Assembly (NCBI GenBank): GCA_963592185.1
Contig: CAVAVT010000005.1
Location: 1-48,542 of the forward strand
Length of the DNA stretch: 48,542 bases
Reading direction: 5' to 3'
From: CAVAVT01 sp963592185
GTDB lineage: Bacteria > Bacillota > Negativicutes > Selenomonadales > Selenomonadaceae
Positions 40,656 through 48,542 of this stretch are shown in pieces. The position numbers and the translations under genes were made by a program. The notes beneath the pieces were generated by a model. It searched no databases and was not told the origin of the DNA. It was given only the letters and a program-made list of their open reading frames with translations. Numbering within the stretch: position 1 is the first letter of the stretch; the number at the start of each line of letters is the position of its first letter.

Positions 40656-41563
40656 TATTCCTCAATTCCCAATGCTTCAAAGATATTATCTACAACTATT
40701 TTACCATTTCTTTCCAATGCCTCAGCGGTGCTGCCTCCGATATGAAGAGTCCCAATGAAGTTATCCAAGGTAAAAAGCGGATTGTCTGCCTTTGGAGGCT
40801 GTTCTTCAAAAACATCCATACCTGCCGCCTTAACCTTGCCTGAAACAAGTGCCTCATAAAGAGCATTTTCGTCAACAACTCCTCCACGGGCTGTATTCAC
40901 GAGGATAAGTCCCTGTTTCGAGGAGTCCAAAACATCCTTATTTATCATGTGCTTGGTTGAGTCAAGAAGCGGCACATGAATGCTGATGAAATCAGCCTTT
41001 GAGAACAGCTCATTTAAGGTATCAATTTTCTCAAAGCCAAAAACCTTGCATTTTTCCTCATCCAAGAAAGGATCATAGACTAAAACCTTGGCTGCAAACG
41101 CTGTTGTCATAATCTTTGCGGTAAGCCTTGCTATCTGACCGCCGCCAACCAATCCAAGAACCTTGCCGTAAACTTCGTTCCCTTCTGTTTCTGGAAGACC
41201 GAATCTGGTGAATCGTCCCTGCTTGATTCCATCATAAATATAGTTGATTTTTCTTGAAAGCGCAAGCATCAAGCCTACAGCAAGCTCTGCTACTGACTGA
41301 GCATTTCCGCCAGGAGTATTTTTTACCGGAATCCCTGCATTTTTAGCTGCTTCAAGGTCAACTCTTTCAAGACCCACGCCGTGCATCTGAATAAGCTTGC
41401 AGTTCTTCACCTTGTCGATAATTTCTTTAGTTGCATACTGCTGCCTGACAATAATCGCATCTATTTCTTCAGGATGGTCGAAGTTATCCACAACCTTGAC
41501 ATGCTGTTTTAAGCGGTTCACCGCATTTGGACTTATATGTTCATTTAAATATACTGTTGGCAT
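40655..41563 (-). CDS. D-2-hydroxyacid dehydrogenase family protein
   Basis: The 302-residue protein has the D-isomer 2-hydroxyacid dehydrogenase fold: NAD-binding GLVGGGQIARLTAKI and the catalytic set Arg in LVNTARGGVVDE, Glu in GMDVFEEQPP and His in GTLHIGGSTAEA. It resembles the SerA (phosphoglycerate dehydrogenase) and lactate/glyoxylate groups but has no C-terminal ACT domain, so serine-type feedback is absent. It interconverts a 2-oxo acid and D-2-hydroxy acid with NAD(H); the substrate is not clear. It starts at ATG 41563, 54 bases after a strong promoter -10, overlaps the LysR start, and is upstream of the symporter, which suggests uptake and oxidation of a hydroxy- or dicarboxylic acid. 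Confidence 0.9.
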   Translation of the reverse strand: MPTVYLNEHISPNAVNRLKQHVKVVDNFDHPEEIDAIIVRQQYATKEIIDKVKNCKLIQMHGVGLERVDLEAAKNAGIPVKNTPGGNAQSVAELAVGLMLALSRKINYIYDGIKQGRFTRFGLPETEGNEVYGKVLGLVGGGQIARLTAKIMTTAFAAKVLVYDPFLDEEKCKVFGFEKIDTLNELFSKADFISIHVPLLDSTKHMINKDVLDSSKQGLILVNTARGGVVDENALYEALVSGKVKAAGMDVFEEQPPKADNPLFTLDNFIGTLHIGGSTAEALERNGKIVVDNIFEALGIEE

Positions 41564-41616
41564 AATCTGTACCTCCTAGATAAATATCCATTTTACATAT
41601 GGATGATATTGAACAG

Positions 41617-41644
41617 ATTATACCCAAAAGAATTAATACGTCAA
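41617..41644 (-). promoter_or_regulatory. Promoter of the dehydrogenase-LysR operon
   Basis: TTGACG (41639-41644) and TATAAT (41617-41622) with a 16-base spacer form a near-consensus sigma-A promoter. AT-rich imperfect dyads just upstream (about 41660-41690) could be LysR sites. Confidence 0.7.
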
Positions 41645-41708
41645 ATTCCACATTTTTATATACTTAATACGTTTAAGGTATGAAGTGTATAAAATAGAAC
41701 ATGCCCTC

Positions 41709-44700
41709 TCAATTCCCATCTTTTGCAAAAATATCATCAAGAACCTTGGAGATTTCTTCCGTGCTGATTGGCTTTATTATGTGTTCGTTCATACCTGACT
41801 CAAATGATTTTCTCCGGTCCTCTTCAAAGGCATTTGCGGTCATCGCCACAATCGGGATATTTGCCTTCCGGTTGTCTGGAAGTGTCCGGATTTCTCTAGT
41901 GGCGGTGTATCCATCCATCTTCGGCATCTGAATATCCATAAAAATCAAATCATATTTATCTGATGGAGCTTCATTAATCGTGGAAACAGCAATATCACCG
42001 TCATTTACACTGTCAACAGTAATGCCTAATTCTTCCAAAAGTGCTGTGGCAATCTCCTGATTCAGTTCATTATCTTCAACAAGAAGTACCCTTCTGCCTC
42101 TATAACAATGACCCTTCAGCTCTTTTTCTTCCTTGCCAGACTCTGGTATTGGATTTTCAGCAAGCTGTTCCGAAGCCAGCTCATCCTTAGCAAAATCCCC
42201 AGCAATCCGAAGGTCCAGGGTAACAGTAAACAAGGAGCCTTTTCCTTCTTCACTCTCAACCCTTATATCACCGCCCAACATGTCCACAAGATTCTTTGTA
42301 ATAGACATGCCGAGACCTGTCCCCTGAATTCCGCTAACTGTTGTACTGCGTTCTCTGGAAAATGTCTCAAATATATGTTCCTGATAAGCCTTTGACATTC
42401 CAATGCCGTTATCCTTTACCGAGAACTCATAGGTCGTATAATTCTTTAAGCTGCAGGGCTTCTCAACTAACCCTATTGTGATATCTCCGCCGGGTGGGGT
42501 GAATTTAATTGCATTTCCCACAATATTGAGCAGAATCTGGTTCAGACGGAGCTTATCTGTAAATACATGCTCATGCACCACATTCTTTGTATCAATAAAC
42601 AGATTCTGATTTTTTGCATCAATGAGACTCTGAATCATAGTGCGGAGATCATTCACCATGTCAGTGATATGAAGTGCTTTTTCTTCAATCTTTACCGTAC
42701 CGCTTTCTATACGGCTCATATCCAAAATATCATTAATCAGGTTCAAAAGATGCGTACTGGAGGTACTGATTTTGCCAAGATAATCCTGCACCTTCTTCTG
42801 ATCATCAATATGTGACTGTGCCAATGCCGCAAATCCAATGATGGCATTCATCGGTGTGCGGATATCGTGGGACATGCTGTTTAGGAATACTGTCTTTGCC
42901 TTGTTTGCCTGCTGTGCTGCTGCCAAAGCATGAGACAGTGCCTCCTGATGTTCCTTTTCTCTTTTCGCCTGCCGTTCATGCTCTTCAACAATCGTATCTA
43001 TCACCTGAAAACCAGCTACGATATTTCCTCTATCGTCTGATTTTCTTAAATCGAACTGGTAATGATGCATTTTTCCGCATTCACTACTACGATAGGTTCC
43101 GCTATATTCATCTTTTTCCGAAAAAACCTTGCGAATGTTTTCGAGACTGAATGCCTCAGCTACTCTTTCCCTATCATCTGGATGCACATTTTCCTGCACC
43201 CATTGTTTCATTACAGGCTCAATTGGAAATTCTTTTTCCATGACCTCTAAAACAGCCTTAACATCATAGTTGTTTGTCAATCTTACAACTCTAGCTGTTC
43301 CGCTGTTTATATTTGCAACAAATACATTTTGAAAGCTCCTGGACAATGTATCGATAATTGCCATCTGCTCTTCCAGCGCTTTATCTTTTTTCTGCTGCTC
43401 ACGAATCATCGTATCCACATCATAGTGATATCCACGAAGCGCAAAGCCGCCTTCCACAGCTTTCGCCGTGCCGCCGCAGCGCACATACCTATTTCCTAAA
43501 ATGGGATGCTTCCAAATATAGGTATTTTCATCCCGGCCTTCTTTTTTCATTTTTTCAATACTTTGGAGGACTGACGGCAAGGATGCCGGAACTATGTTTG
43601 TAAACCATGCATCATAAACTTCTTCCGGAGTCAATTTCTTGCCTGAAACCCCAAGAAGCTCCATCATTAGGTCATCTGCTTCCATTCGCGGAGCTTTTCC
43701 ATCTAAAAGATAGATATTCCAGGTTCCCATCTTTGATGCAGCGAAGATTTCATTCATTTCTTCAAGTTTTTGATAGCTCGCCGCAACCTCTCTTTGATGA
43801 GCAGCTTCCTTTTCTTTCTCTATCCGTTCTGCTTCCAAATGTTCTTCAATGATTGCATCAATATTTTGGAATCCAGCGGTAATAAATCCAATATCAGCTG
43901 TTTTAGTGAGATTATATTGGTAGTAATGAACCTCTCCGTTGACAAGTGCCCGGTAGTTGCCTATATATTCGCTCTTGTTTTCAAATACTATTCGCAAATG
44001 CTCCAGGCAGAGCTTGCTATAAAGACTTTGCTTATCTTCAGGATGAACCCTCTCTTCAATATACCGTTTCAAAACAGTTGGATAATCGAAGAATTTATGA
44101 TTTTCTTTATCAAGTCCAGATGTTATATATCCGTCTAATTTCAATATCTTGGCGGTTCCATCTGGAAGGTTAAGCCAGAATACATTCTGAAAACCACGTG
44201 CAAGTGAATCAAACACATTTAGCTGCTCTCTGAGCAATTGATCCTGATTTTTACGCCCAACAACAAATCCCGTAATATCAGTCAGCGTTCCTTGATAAAA
44301 GGTATGGTCCCCCACGGTAACAAGGGATGTAGCATCAGAAACCCAGATATATCCGTGCTTTCCTCTCATCCGGTATATAGCATCTATAACATGTTCACTC
44401 GAGTTTTGCCTTAACACCTCTACATACTGCTCAGTAGTCTCTGTGTCCTCCGGATGAAGCATGTTGATGAACTTGTTATCAAATTCCGACTGAATCTCTT
44501 CCCGGGTCCAGCCAAACATCTCGCAGAAGCGGTCGCTGATATAGAGGAAGGGGTATCCTTCCTCGGCTGCACATCTATGATATCCTCCCGGCATATTCTC
44601 CAGGGTTGACTTTGAAACTCTATTCAGCCGTTCAAGTTCCCCATGACGGTCTATAAACTCTGTCATGTCATTGCAAATACTGATTATGGCAAGTCTGCCA

Positions 44701-45041
44701 TCCTCAGCACGTATAACCTTGCCTCTATCGACCGTCCATAATGAGGTCCCGTCTTTTTTAGGCATACGGTATGTGATTTTATAGGTCATTCCCTCATAAA
44801 AATGACCATTATTAAGTTCTTTGACCACACGTTCCATATCATCCGGGTGAATTGTGTTTGCTACTTTGCCATGTATACCGGCGATAAGATCATCAACATC
44901 ATCATATCCCAGCATATGTGCCATTTTGTTATTGGCATAATATATCGGAAATCCATCTTCACAGTAGCCGCCAATAGTACCTACATCTTCACCATCAGAC
45001 AGTTCAAGTATTATAGATTCATTTTTTATATTAGTAAGCAT
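41709..45041 (-). CDS. Soluble multi-PAS hybrid sensor histidine kinase
   Basis: The 1110-residue protein has no membrane segment. Sensory PAS domains occur at about residues 20-130, 145-260 and, in duplicated form, 277-405 and 564-690. A further PAS-like region lies at about 430-545. Coiled linkers join them. HisKA has His725 in NSMSHDIRTPMNAIIGF; HATPase_c and a receiver (YDLIFMDIQMPKMDGY) follow. There is no HPt domain or output partner in the window. The two duplicated domains share QNVFxxN, a conserved VHPxD motif and an HYYQY/HHYQF end. ATG 45041 has AAAGGTGG. It stands alone, 15 bases after a small open frame and 114 bases downstream of hsdR. Confidence 0.93.
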   Translation of the reverse strand: MLTNIKNESIILELSDGEDVGTIGGYCEDGFPIYYANNKMAHMLGYDDVDDLIAGIHGKVANTIHPDDMERVVKELNNGHFYEGMTYKITYRMPKKDGTSLWTVDRGKVIRAEDGRLAIISICNDMTEFIDRHGELERLNRVSKSTLENMPGGYHRCAAEEGYPFLYISDRFCEMFGWTREEIQSEFDNKFINMLHPEDTETTEQYVEVLRQNSSEHVIDAIYRMRGKHGYIWVSDATSLVTVGDHTFYQGTLTDITGFVVGRKNQDQLLREQLNVFDSLARGFQNVFWLNLPDGTAKILKLDGYITSGLDKENHKFFDYPTVLKRYIEERVHPEDKQSLYSKLCLEHLRIVFENKSEYIGNYRALVNGEVHYYQYNLTKTADIGFITAGFQNIDAIIEEHLEAERIEKEKEAAHQREVAASYQKLEEMNEIFAASKMGTWNIYLLDGKAPRMEADDLMMELLGVSGKKLTPEEVYDAWFTNIVPASLPSVLQSIEKMKKEGRDENTYIWKHPILGNRYVRCGGTAKAVEGGFALRGYHYDVDTMIREQQKKDKALEEQMAIIDTLSRSFQNVFVANINSGTARVVRLTNNYDVKAVLEVMEKEFPIEPVMKQWVQENVHPDDRERVAEAFSLENIRKVFSEKDEYSGTYRSSECGKMHHYQFDLRKSDDRGNIVAGFQVIDTIVEEHERQAKREKEHQEALSHALAAAQQANKAKTVFLNSMSHDIRTPMNAIIGFAALAQSHIDDQKKVQDYLGKISTSSTHLLNLINDILDMSRIESGTVKIEEKALHITDMVNDLRTMIQSLIDAKNQNLFIDTKNVVHEHVFTDKLRLNQILLNIVGNAIKFTPPGGDITIGLVEKPCSLKNYTTYEFSVKDNGIGMSKAYQEHIFETFSRERSTTVSGIQGTGLGMSITKNLVDMLGGDIRVESEEGKGSLFTVTLDLRIAGDFAKDELASEQLAENPIPESGKEEKELKGHCYRGRRVLLVEDNELNQEIATALLEELGITVDSVNDGDIAVSTINEAPSDKYDLIFMDIQMPKMDGYTATREIRTLPDNRKANIPIVAMTANAFEEDRRKSFESGMNEHIIKPISTEEISKVLDDIFAKDGN

Positions 45042-45059
45042 AAATCCACCTTTTCTAAG

Positions 45060-45143
45060 TCAATCAGCACTTTGTAGATATTGTAACATATTGCCAATCC
45101 ATCTTCTGTTGTCATTTTCTAAAGCTTGCTCAGCTTTTTGCAT
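45060..45143 (-). CDS. Possible tiny ORF after hsdR (27 aa)
   Basis: In the same frame as hsdR, beyond its stop, ATG 45143 opens MQKAEQALENDNRRWIGNML, ending in a short tail before TGA at 45060. The sequence is helical, charged and amphipathic and looks protein-like, but it has no clear ribosome binding site. It could be a real small protein, or a C-terminal part reached by a stop-codon event in hsdR. Evidence is weak. Confidence 0.25.
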   Translation of the reverse strand: MQKAEQALENDNRRWIGNMLQYLQSAD

Positions 45144-45155
45144 CAATTCTTGCGC

Positions 45156-48100
45156 TTACCCAATATTTAATGCATTATCTTTTACCGCATTGATTGCTGA
45201 CATTAGGTCTGCTCTGGCTTTTGCATCGAAGAGCCGCATAAAGCTTACGGGCTTGTCGAAGGGCGCCTTTGTCAGCACTGAGACATTTTCCATGTATCCG
45301 TTTTTCTCAATATGAGTAATGACCTTGTTCACAAAAGAAATCTGCCGCTGATTCAGAGACTGGTCATTGATGAATTTTGAAAAAGCCTCCATAGCCGCTT
45401 CATGGTCAAGCTTTGCGATTTTCCGAACCAAAAGCCCAAAGGGTGTATCCCCATACTCACGCTGATAATCCTCACGGCTTCCCAGCTCCTGTGTCAATAT
45501 CCTCTCAAGCTCCTGATAGTCACCCTCTGATAGCTTAATATTATGTGTAAGCTTGTGGATGGCAAGCACATTGCCATGCTCGCCAATGTATCTATTTACC
45601 TTCGCCTTGTAGTCTTCAAAATCATAGGCTGGAGTTGTCCCTTCATGCACAGTATCGGACGTGACATCATCCTCCAGCTTCGTGAAAATAACCTTCTTTT
45701 TCTGCTCCGCATCAAGGAATTTGATTAGCTCTCTAAGGTCCTGACGGGCCTTTTCCCATAGCAAAATATCATGGGACTCCCAGAACTCCTCTGTATTTAT
45801 CTCCTTAATAATTGGCAGTTTCTCCTTAACCTGTGGGATATTAGTCTTTTTCTCCAAAAGCGTTGCAATATTTCTAAGCTGCCTCTGTGCTGGCTTGAAA
45901 GAGGACATTTCCTCAACATATGCCAAAATTATTCCATACATGAGATTGTCGAAACGCTTGGTAATCTCGTCCTGATCCTCCAGACTTACAATCGGAGCAA
46001 TATGCTGTATCAGCTCCCCTTTGTCACCTTCGCTAAGGGAGTTAAAAGCATCTTCCTTCTTATATTTTTCCACATACCTAAGCTTCAGTTTCACAGAAAT
46101 AAGCTCCGGATTGAGGGCTTTCACCTGGCTGTGACAGTTCTCCACCAGAGCTTTTCTCCAACTCTGGTACTCATCTCCAGCATAGTCTGATTCCTGCAAA
46201 AGGGCAATGATACGAATTTCCTTCCCAAAAATATTTTCACTGAGGGATTTTGTTTCCTTGGTTTCATATCCCTCTTTATGCTGATTAAAGTATTCAAAAT
46301 TTCCACAGTAGTCAAAGATGAGAAATCTTTTCTTATCGGTGTATTCCCCATCAACCTGGTCGATACATTCCAGTCCCTTACAGAGACGTGTTCCACGTCC
46401 TATCATCTGCCAAAACTTTGTCTTTGACCTTACCTTCTTGAAGAACACAAGATTTACGCACTCCGGAACATCGATTCCTGTATCCATCATATCCACGGAT
46501 ACCGCAATATATGGCGGCTTATCCGCTATCTTAAAATCATCGATAATTGTCTGGGCATAGGCATCATCACAAATTACACGCTGGGCAAAAGTCCCATGGT
46601 ACTGAGGATAAAGCTTATTGAACCGCTCAAGGATAAACTCCGCATGACGTTTTGTCTGGGCAAAAATAATCGTCTTGCCGATTCGGTCTCCGCCAGCCAC
46701 ATGAATTCCACGTTCCATCAAATCCTGAAGAACAATGTCCACAGTATTTTCGTTGAAAATAAATTTGTTCATTGCCGCAGAGGGAACAAACTCCGGGATA
46801 AATCCATCCTCAGCGAAATCCTCCTCATAACGCTCCTTGTCCTCCTCGGACAAATCCTTATAAGCAATGCCCTCCTCCATGAACTTTGTCTTGACCGCAT
46901 AGGTGTAGTAAGGCACCAGCACATGGTCCTCATTCACCGCTGTCTCATAGTCATAGGCATAGGTAGGCACCCCGTTTTCCACTTCAAAGAAGTCATAGGT
47001 ATTCCGGTCCACATCAGTTTTTGGTGTCGCTGTAAGTCCCACCAGTATAGCATCAAAATATTCAAAGATTGCCTTATATTTTTTGAAAATACTTCTATGG
47101 CTTTCATCTATAATAATCAAATCGAAGTGAGCTGGCGTGAAGAGCCTTACTCCGTCACCACTTTTGGTATCATCAATGGCATTCAGTATAGTCGGATATG
47201 TGGAAAAGACAATTCTTGCATTCCTGTCGTCCTTATTGGTGCAAAGATTACAGAGAGACATATCCGGAAGATAATTCTTGAAATCCTCCTTTGCCTGCTT
47301 CACCAAGGCTGTGCGGTCCGCTAAAAACAGCACGTTTGTAACATATTTTCCACGGCTCAGCACATCAGTAAGGCTTGAAGCGGTCCTAGTCTTGCCGGTT
47401 CCCGTAGCCATGACCAAAAGATGCTTTCTAAAGCCCTGCTCCACCTGTTCGCAGACAGCACGGATTGCCTCCTTTTGATAATATCGGTCAGTAATCCTGT
47501 CATCTATAGGAATAGTCATCAAATCCCGCTTTTCCATACGGCGGTTCATGAGACGCTGCAAATCATCCTTGCTGAAAATTCCGCTGACAGGACGTGGAGG
47601 TGCAGAGAGGTCATCCCAGAAATATGTTTCAAAACCATTGGTAGTAAACATCATGGGCCTGCGGCCGAACTTCTTCTCAAGACAGTCCGCATATAAAGCA
47701 GCCTGCTTGCGTCCAATATTAGGCTCCTTGCTGCTGCGCTTCGCCTCCACAACAGCCAATGGCAGGCCATCCCTTCCAAAAAGCACATAGTCGCAGTATC
47801 CCAGCTGGCCCGGAATCCCAGCCATCCCCTCAACTTCATATTCCTCACGGACATCCGCATCCACACCGTTAAAATGCCAGCCCATCTGCTTCATGTCAAC
47901 GTCAATATAAATCTTACGGGTCTTGAACTCAGAAATATCCTCCGCCTTAAAGCTTCGCTCTTCCTTATGTTGTTCCTTTTCAGCGGTATAACGCTCTGAC
48001 ATCTCCTGAATTTGTCTGCGAAGAGCTTCTATCTCCGCATCCTTTTCATCCAAAAGGCTTTTCTGCTTCTTGATTTTTTCAATATCCACCGGCGGAGCAT

Positions 48101-48524
48101 CCTGGGGAATACGAGACTCTTCAAAGGACCGTTCCTCATAATCCGCCCCGTAGCAGTAATCCACCCATTCGATGAATTCAAAAAGTCCCTTCAGAGACAT
48201 TAGCGCATCTCGCTTCTCCACGTTCTTTTCTGTGTGAACAGCAAGATTTCCCAGCTTGATAATGAAAGGCAGCTTCCCCCAGGTCTTAGGGTCCAAAGCA
48301 AATCTAAAGGTAGTCTCATGAATCAGGGACTGAAGATTGTCCTTATAGGGCATACGCATAGTGTTGTCCGCTGAGTAAACCCACTTCACCGCCAACTCCA
48401 AAGCCTTCCTGCATCCAACAGCACACATGGCTGGAGAGGATGAGTAGACCCGTTCAGCTTCAACAGCTGCAGGAGCAAACAATGCATATTCTGTTATATT
48501 ATTTAAAAAATCGAAATTCGGCAT
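45156..48524 (-). CDS. hsdR: Type I restriction enzyme R subunit HsdR (EcoEI/EcoKI type)
   Basis: The 1122-residue protein is the ATP-dependent translocase and nuclease subunit of a type I restriction system. A DUF4145 domain lies at about 15-120, a coiled coil at 147-190 and the HsdR nuclease at 240-280 (Asp245, Glu260-Ala-Lys262, then QAALYADCL). The DEAD-like helicase has ATGTGKT (373-379), IIDESHRS and GLTATPKT, followed by motif VI QMIGRGTRLCKG and an EcoEI_R_C-type C-terminus. ATG 48524 has AGAGGAG upstream. The gene is complete. No hsdM or hsdS is downstream; in the usual order they may precede it, beyond the right edge of the window. A multi-PAS kinase follows on the same strand, unrelated in function. 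Confidence 0.93.
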   Translation of the reverse strand: MPNFDFLNNITEYALFAPAAVEAERVYSSSPAMCAVGCRKALELAVKWVYSADNTMRMPYKDNLQSLIHETTFRFALDPKTWGKLPFIIKLGNLAVHTEKNVEKRDALMSLKGLFEFIEWVDYCYGADYEERSFEESRIPQDAPPVDIEKIKKQKSLLDEKDAEIEALRRQIQEMSERYTAEKEQHKEERSFKAEDISEFKTRKIYIDVDMKQMGWHFNGVDADVREEYEVEGMAGIPGQLGYCDYVLFGRDGLPLAVVEAKRSSKEPNIGRKQAALYADCLEKKFGRRPMMFTTNGFETYFWDDLSAPPRPVSGIFSKDDLQRLMNRRMEKRDLMTIPIDDRITDRYYQKEAIRAVCEQVEQGFRKHLLVMATGTGKTRTASSLTDVLSRGKYVTNVLFLADRTALVKQAKEDFKNYLPDMSLCNLCTNKDDRNARIVFSTYPTILNAIDDTKSGDGVRLFTPAHFDLIIIDESHRSIFKKYKAIFEYFDAILVGLTATPKTDVDRNTYDFFEVENGVPTYAYDYETAVNEDHVLVPYYTYAVKTKFMEEGIAYKDLSEEDKERYEEDFAEDGFIPEFVPSAAMNKFIFNENTVDIVLQDLMERGIHVAGGDRIGKTIIFAQTKRHAEFILERFNKLYPQYHGTFAQRVICDDAYAQTIIDDFKIADKPPYIAVSVDMMDTGIDVPECVNLVFFKKVRSKTKFWQMIGRGTRLCKGLECIDQVDGEYTDKKRFLIFDYCGNFEYFNQHKEGYETKETKSLSENIFGKEIRIIALLQESDYAGDEYQSWRKALVENCHSQVKALNPELISVKLKLRYVEKYKKEDAFNSLSEGDKGELIQHIAPIVSLEDQDEITKRFDNLMYGIILAYVEEMSSFKPAQRQLRNIATLLEKKTNIPQVKEKLPIIKEINTEEFWESHDILLWEKARQDLRELIKFLDAEQKKKVIFTKLEDDVTSDTVHEGTTPAYDFEDYKAKVNRYIGEHGNVLAIHKLTHNIKLSEGDYQELERILTQELGSREDYQREYGDTPFGLLVRKIAKLDHEAAMEAFSKFINDQSLNQRQISFVNKVITHIEKNGYMENVSVLTKAPFDKPVSFMRLFDAKARADLMSAINAVKDNALNIG

Positions 48525-48542
48525 AACATTCGCTCCTCTTTC

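Noticed and set aside
1..48542. CRISPR arrays, tRNA or rRNA genes, transposases
   Set aside because: I saw no regularly spaced repeats, no cloverleaf or conserved tRNA arms, no rRNA segments and no transposase-like protein. Only a direct search could exclude a degenerate copy.

Overview
The window looks like chromosome of a low-to-moderate GC Firmicute (Bacillota). The Negativicutes (Selenomonas/Anaerovibrio-like anaerobes) are my best guess. Support comes from a T-box leader, intrinsic terminators, tmcAL, typA, a YjfB-type small protein, a miaB-mutS-mutL run, an all-in-one ilv-leu cluster, and small Sec-secreted proteins suggesting an outer-membrane or periplasm lifestyle. The assignment is inference from gene content; there is no rRNA or tRNA in the window to confirm it.

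Layout. (1) 1-2,160 is a gene graveyard on the minus strand. It holds a 5'-truncated, frameshifted MuF-type phage head/toxin carrier remnant, several very small proteins typical of toxin/immunity neighbourhoods, and broken pieces. Two nearly identical 38-bp terminator hairpins lie exactly 2,060 bp apart at its ends. (2) 2,164-9,133 is core housekeeping: yjfB-like, typA, a MerR regulator with its own 19-bp-spacer promoter, tmcAL, ftsY, a ketopantoate reductase-family gene and an RsmJ-like methyltransferase. (3) 8,297-17,134 runs on the minus strand: miaB, a terminator, then mutS, mutL, a serine esterase, an ATP-grasp ligase and the methyltransferase, closely spaced. (4) 17,321-20,799 has a secreted protein plus a DEDD exonuclease (plus strand), an orphan cheB and murI. 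(5) 20,017-27,730 is the branched-chain amino acid cluster. A strong promoter and a T-box leader (likely valine specifier) precede ilvN-ilvC, then a hairpin, then leuC-leuD-(PH-like protein)-leuB-ilvB and murI. ilvN and ilvB lie at opposite ends. (6) 27,917-31,259 is a SauUSI-like type IV restriction enzyme (PLD nuclease, SF2 helicase, DUF3427-type C-terminus) followed closely by a YgjP-type metallopeptidase. (7) 31,420-33,842 has a cupin and a secreted alpha/beta hydrolase, each behind a MerR-type promoter, and a secreted protein. (8) 33,985-38,111 is a two-gene sensory unit: a lipoprotein with a solute-binding domain and a 5'-nucleotidase-C-like domain, overlapping a dCache-type hybrid histidine kinase. 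(9) 38,305-41,563 is a D-2-hydroxyacid dehydrogenase, LysR regulator and dicarboxylate/amino-acid symporter unit. (10) 41,709-48,524 is a soluble multi-PAS hybrid kinase and a full-length hsdR type I restriction subunit at the window edge.

How parts work together. The ilv-leu genes would be transcribed when charged valine (or related) tRNA runs short. The two hybrid kinases have receiver domains but no HPt or DNA-binding output partner in the window, so their relay must continue elsewhere. The two restriction systems (type IV and the hsdR of a type I system) bracket the sensory and transport genes. The most unusual items are the solute-binding/nucleotidase-C lipoprotein coupled to a kinase, the restriction enzyme with its metallopeptidase, the PH-like protein translationally locked between leuD and leuB, and the decayed MuF/toxin-immunity cassette.
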